The notes below the pieces were generated by a model. That model did not search any database. It saw nothing but the letters and a program-made list of their open reading frames with translations, and had not been told where the DNA came from. A DNA stretch of 7,398 bases, taken from Oscillospiraceae bacterium (GTDB lineage: Bacteria; Bacillota; Clostridia; Oscillospirales; Ruminococcaceae). Shown here piece by piece: positions 5,754 through 7,398 of the stretch. The position numbers and the translations under genes were made by a program. The stretch is from positions 1 to 7,398 of the forward strand of contig WQXP01000054.1 of the NCBI GenBank assembly GCA_009784765.1. Reading direction: 5' to 3'. Each line of letters starts with the position of its first letter. Positions within the stretch are counted from its first letter, which is position 1.

Positions 5754-5762
5754 AAGGCGGTG
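5754..5762 (+). promoter_or_regulatory. Ribosome binding site deciding the Hsp70-like start
   Basis: AAGGCGGTG, an imperfect Shine-Dalgarno, lies 10 nt before ATG 5773. An in-frame TTG at 5770 directly precedes the ATG and would be at 7 nt, so it is a minor alternative. The much earlier TTG at 5695 falls inside hairpin copy 4 and has no ribosome binding site, so it is not used. Confidence 0.65.
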
Positions 5763-5772
5763 TGAACCCTTG

Positions 5773-7299
5773 ATGAAGTCAAAAAGCACGAGTGTAATAG
5801 GAATAGATTTCGGAACGACCAACACCGCCGTTGTTCGCGTTACCGGTATTGGCGAACACGGTTCTAAATCGTTAGAAGTGGAAAGGTTCGGCGAAAATGC
5901 AGGGAGTCCGTTTTCGTCGATAATTGCAATCCCCCGAGAAGGGGGAAAGTTAGTTTTCGGTCGCGAAGTTAAAGAGAGGCGTTTGGAACTTGCGGAAAGC
6001 CATTACATTGTGCCGTCGCTTAAATCATACATAGGCTCGGAAAGAGAGATTATTTCGGGCAGAAACCGCTATTCGGGGGAAGATGTTACCTGCGCGTTTT
6101 TTAAGTATTTGCGCAAGAACATTCAAAAGAACTACAAGGTTGATATTAAGGAGGCCGCACTGGCGTTCCCTGTTGATTTTTCTGCAAAAGCGCGGCGTTC
6201 ACTCAAACGCGCTGCTGAGCGGGCGGGAATCCGCCTCATCGGGGTTGCAGGGGAAGCGACTGCAGCATACATTTCTAACCGCAACAACAAAGAGATTTAT
6301 AAAGCCTACCGCCGCATCATGGTTATTGATTGGGGCGGCGGCACCCTTGATATAAGCGTTCTTGAGTTGAAGGGTACGAAAGTTTACGAAAGTTCGATTT
6401 ACGGCGAAAAAATCGGCGGCGATGATATTGACCTTGAACTCGCTTATCGTATGCACGCACGATTAGCGGCGACTTACGGGATTGACATAGAGTTCGATGC
6501 CATGGAAGCGGGGAATAAAGACAAGCTCGTTTCGGCTTGCGAGAAAGCGAAAATCGCCTTTGCGTTCGATGAGGGCGACGCTGTGATTAACCTCAAGAAG
6601 TACGGCGCCTTCGGTGATGCGTCGGTAACGCTGACTTATGCGACGTTTAAGGACATTGTCATTCCTATGATTAAATCCCGTGCTTTGAAAGCTATTTCGG
6701 CGGCAATGAAGCAAGCGCAGGTTAGCGCGTCGGGTATTGACGCGGTGATTATGGCGGGGGGAAGTTCGGGGCTGAAGCCTTTTGCCCATGCTGTTGCGAA
6801 CGTGTTCGGCAAAGAAAAGATTATTTTGCCTGAAAACACTGCATGGTCTGTGGCGGCGGGGGTCGCGCTTTTGTCGTTGAATTCGGGACAGACAGCCGGG
6901 AAGTATATGCTCAACGATGATTTGGGCGTGGTTCTTTCGGACGGCAGTGTTTTCCCGATTTTCCGCAAGAACGTCGATTCAATCGGGAGCAAAGCAGACC
7001 CGATTAACTTTTCGATTGTTGAAGACACTCAAAACGCACATTTTGTATTCGCTAACGCTGAAAATACGATTGTTTACGGAAAGCTCAACATAAATGTTAA
7101 GGGTTTTTTGCAGGAAAATCTTCAGCTTGCCGCGAAAATCAATGAAGACCAGACGGTTATGATATTCGTGCGGAACAGGTATATGGGTGAGGAATACGGA
7201 AAACGCCTTGAACTCAATAAGCTGACTTTTTATTACGACTTGGAGGGGTTACCCGGAGCAGAGGAAATCGAGGAGGGTGCCGTCTATGATGAACTGTAG
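5773..7299 (+). CDS. Lidless Hsp70-family (DnaK-like) ATPase
   Basis: The 508-residue product has a complete Hsp70 nucleotide-binding domain (about 1-370). The phosphate-1 loop GIDFGTTNT is at 10-18. A lysine in PSLKSYIG (K84) aligns by context with the catalytic Lys of DnaK. The phosphate-2 motif IDWGGGTLDIS is at 185-195 and the adenosine motif MAGGSSG at 327-333. A beta substrate-binding-like region follows (about 380-490): DLGVVLSDGSVFPIF, FSIVEDTQNAHFVF and LAAKINEDQTVMIF line up in order with the DnaK beta-sandwich. The acidic-hydrophobic linker of DnaK (DVLLLDV) is replaced by KYMLNDDLG. The alpha-helical lid is absent (508 versus about 638 residues), as in several bacterial Hsp70 paralogues. 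No J-domain or GrpE gene is seen here. The last gene overlaps its 3' end by 14 nt. It is probably a specialised ATPase working with its operon partners rather than the housekeeping DnaK. Confidence 0.93.
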   Translation: MKSKSTSVIGIDFGTTNTAVVRVTGIGEHGSKSLEVERFGENAGSPFSSIIAIPREGGKLVFGREVKERRLELAESHYIVPSLKSYIGSEREIISGRNRYSGEDVTCAFFKYLRKNIQKNYKVDIKEAALAFPVDFSAKARRSLKRAAERAGIRLIGVAGEATAAYISNRNNKEIYKAYRRIMVIDWGGGTLDISVLELKGTKVYESSIYGEKIGGDDIDLELAYRMHARLAATYGIDIEFDAMEAGNKDKLVSACEKAKIAFAFDEGDAVINLKKYGAFGDASVTLTYATFKDIVIPMIKSRALKAISAAMKQAQVSASGIDAVIMAGGSSGLKPFAHAVANVFGKEKIILPENTAWSVAAGVALLSLNSGQTAGKYMLNDDLGVVLSDGSVFPIFRKNVDSIGSKADPINFSIVEDTQNAHFVFANAENTIVYGKLNINVKGFLQENLQLAAKINEDQTVMIFVRNRYMGEEYGKRLELNKLTFYYDLEGLPGAEEIEEGAVYDEL

Positions 7300-7398
7300 T
7301 AACATCACTGTTTCCCCGAATGTTTATGTCCGCTCCCCGGCGACGGGCGTTGCGGCTAATGTCGCTGAAGATACTGCGTTTATCAGACAAGTTCGCGG
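7286..7398 (+). CDS. Unknown protein, 5' part (runs off the window)
   Basis: An open frame starts at ATG 7286 (a second ATG follows at 7289) and stays open to the window edge, giving 37 codons. It begins MMNCSNITVSPNVYVRSPA and then runs on through an Ala/Val-rich piece. A strong ribosome binding site, GAGGAGGG (7270-7277), lies 8 nt upstream, inside the end of the Hsp70-like gene, and the two genes overlap by 14 nt in different frames. This indicates translational coupling and the same operon. There is no signal peptide or recognisable domain in the visible part, so no function is proposed. Confidence 0.75.
   Translation, partial: MMNCSNITVSPNVYVRSPATGVAANVAEDTAFIRQVR

Overview
The window reads as a piece of chromosome from a Gram-positive-type bacterium, most likely Bacillota/Clostridia. 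The ribosomal protein S9 ends in the usual bacterial tail. Ribosome binding sites are strong GGAGG types, GTG starts are used, the promoter is a classical sigma-70 one, and an NfeD-like gene sits directly before a flotillin gene as in Bacillus yuaF-floT. The genus cannot be read from the sequence. All genes lie on the + strand.

Layout. Positions 2-666 hold the end of the L13-S9 ribosomal protein operon (rplM 3' end, rpsI), closed by a strong intrinsic terminator at 678-717. A new transcription unit begins at once: an A/T-rich upstream tract, an extended -10 promoter (750-778) and a two-stem hairpin at the very start of the predicted mRNA. It carries an NfeD-like membrane protein (892-1503), a flotillin (1522-3231), a lipoprotein of unknown function (3254-3955), a long acidic and proline-rich, mostly disordered protein with a conserved-looking C-terminal block (4111-5676), a lidless Hsp70-family ATPase (5773-7299) and the start of another gene (7286 to the edge). 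No terminator is visible between 892 and the edge, so this looks like one operon that continues beyond the window.

How the parts may work together. NfeD-like proteins and flotillins are known partners that organise membrane microdomains. Adding a surface lipoprotein, a flexible multi-module cytosolic protein and an Hsp70-type ATPase suggests a membrane-scaffold plus chaperone assembly, perhaps for envelope stress or for handling client proteins at the membrane. That function is inference from gene order only.

The least expected signal is non-coding. Four short hairpin elements lie in the gaps of this operon (791-836, 3975-4022, 4042-4088, 5686-5704). Three share a constant outer frame, and all four share an 8-bp inner stem with a 3-nt loop whose two arms change together. 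The inner arms fall into two classes, and both classes occur inside the same frame in a 67-bp tandem pair. This points to a modular repeat family whose RNA (or cruciform DNA) structure is conserved.
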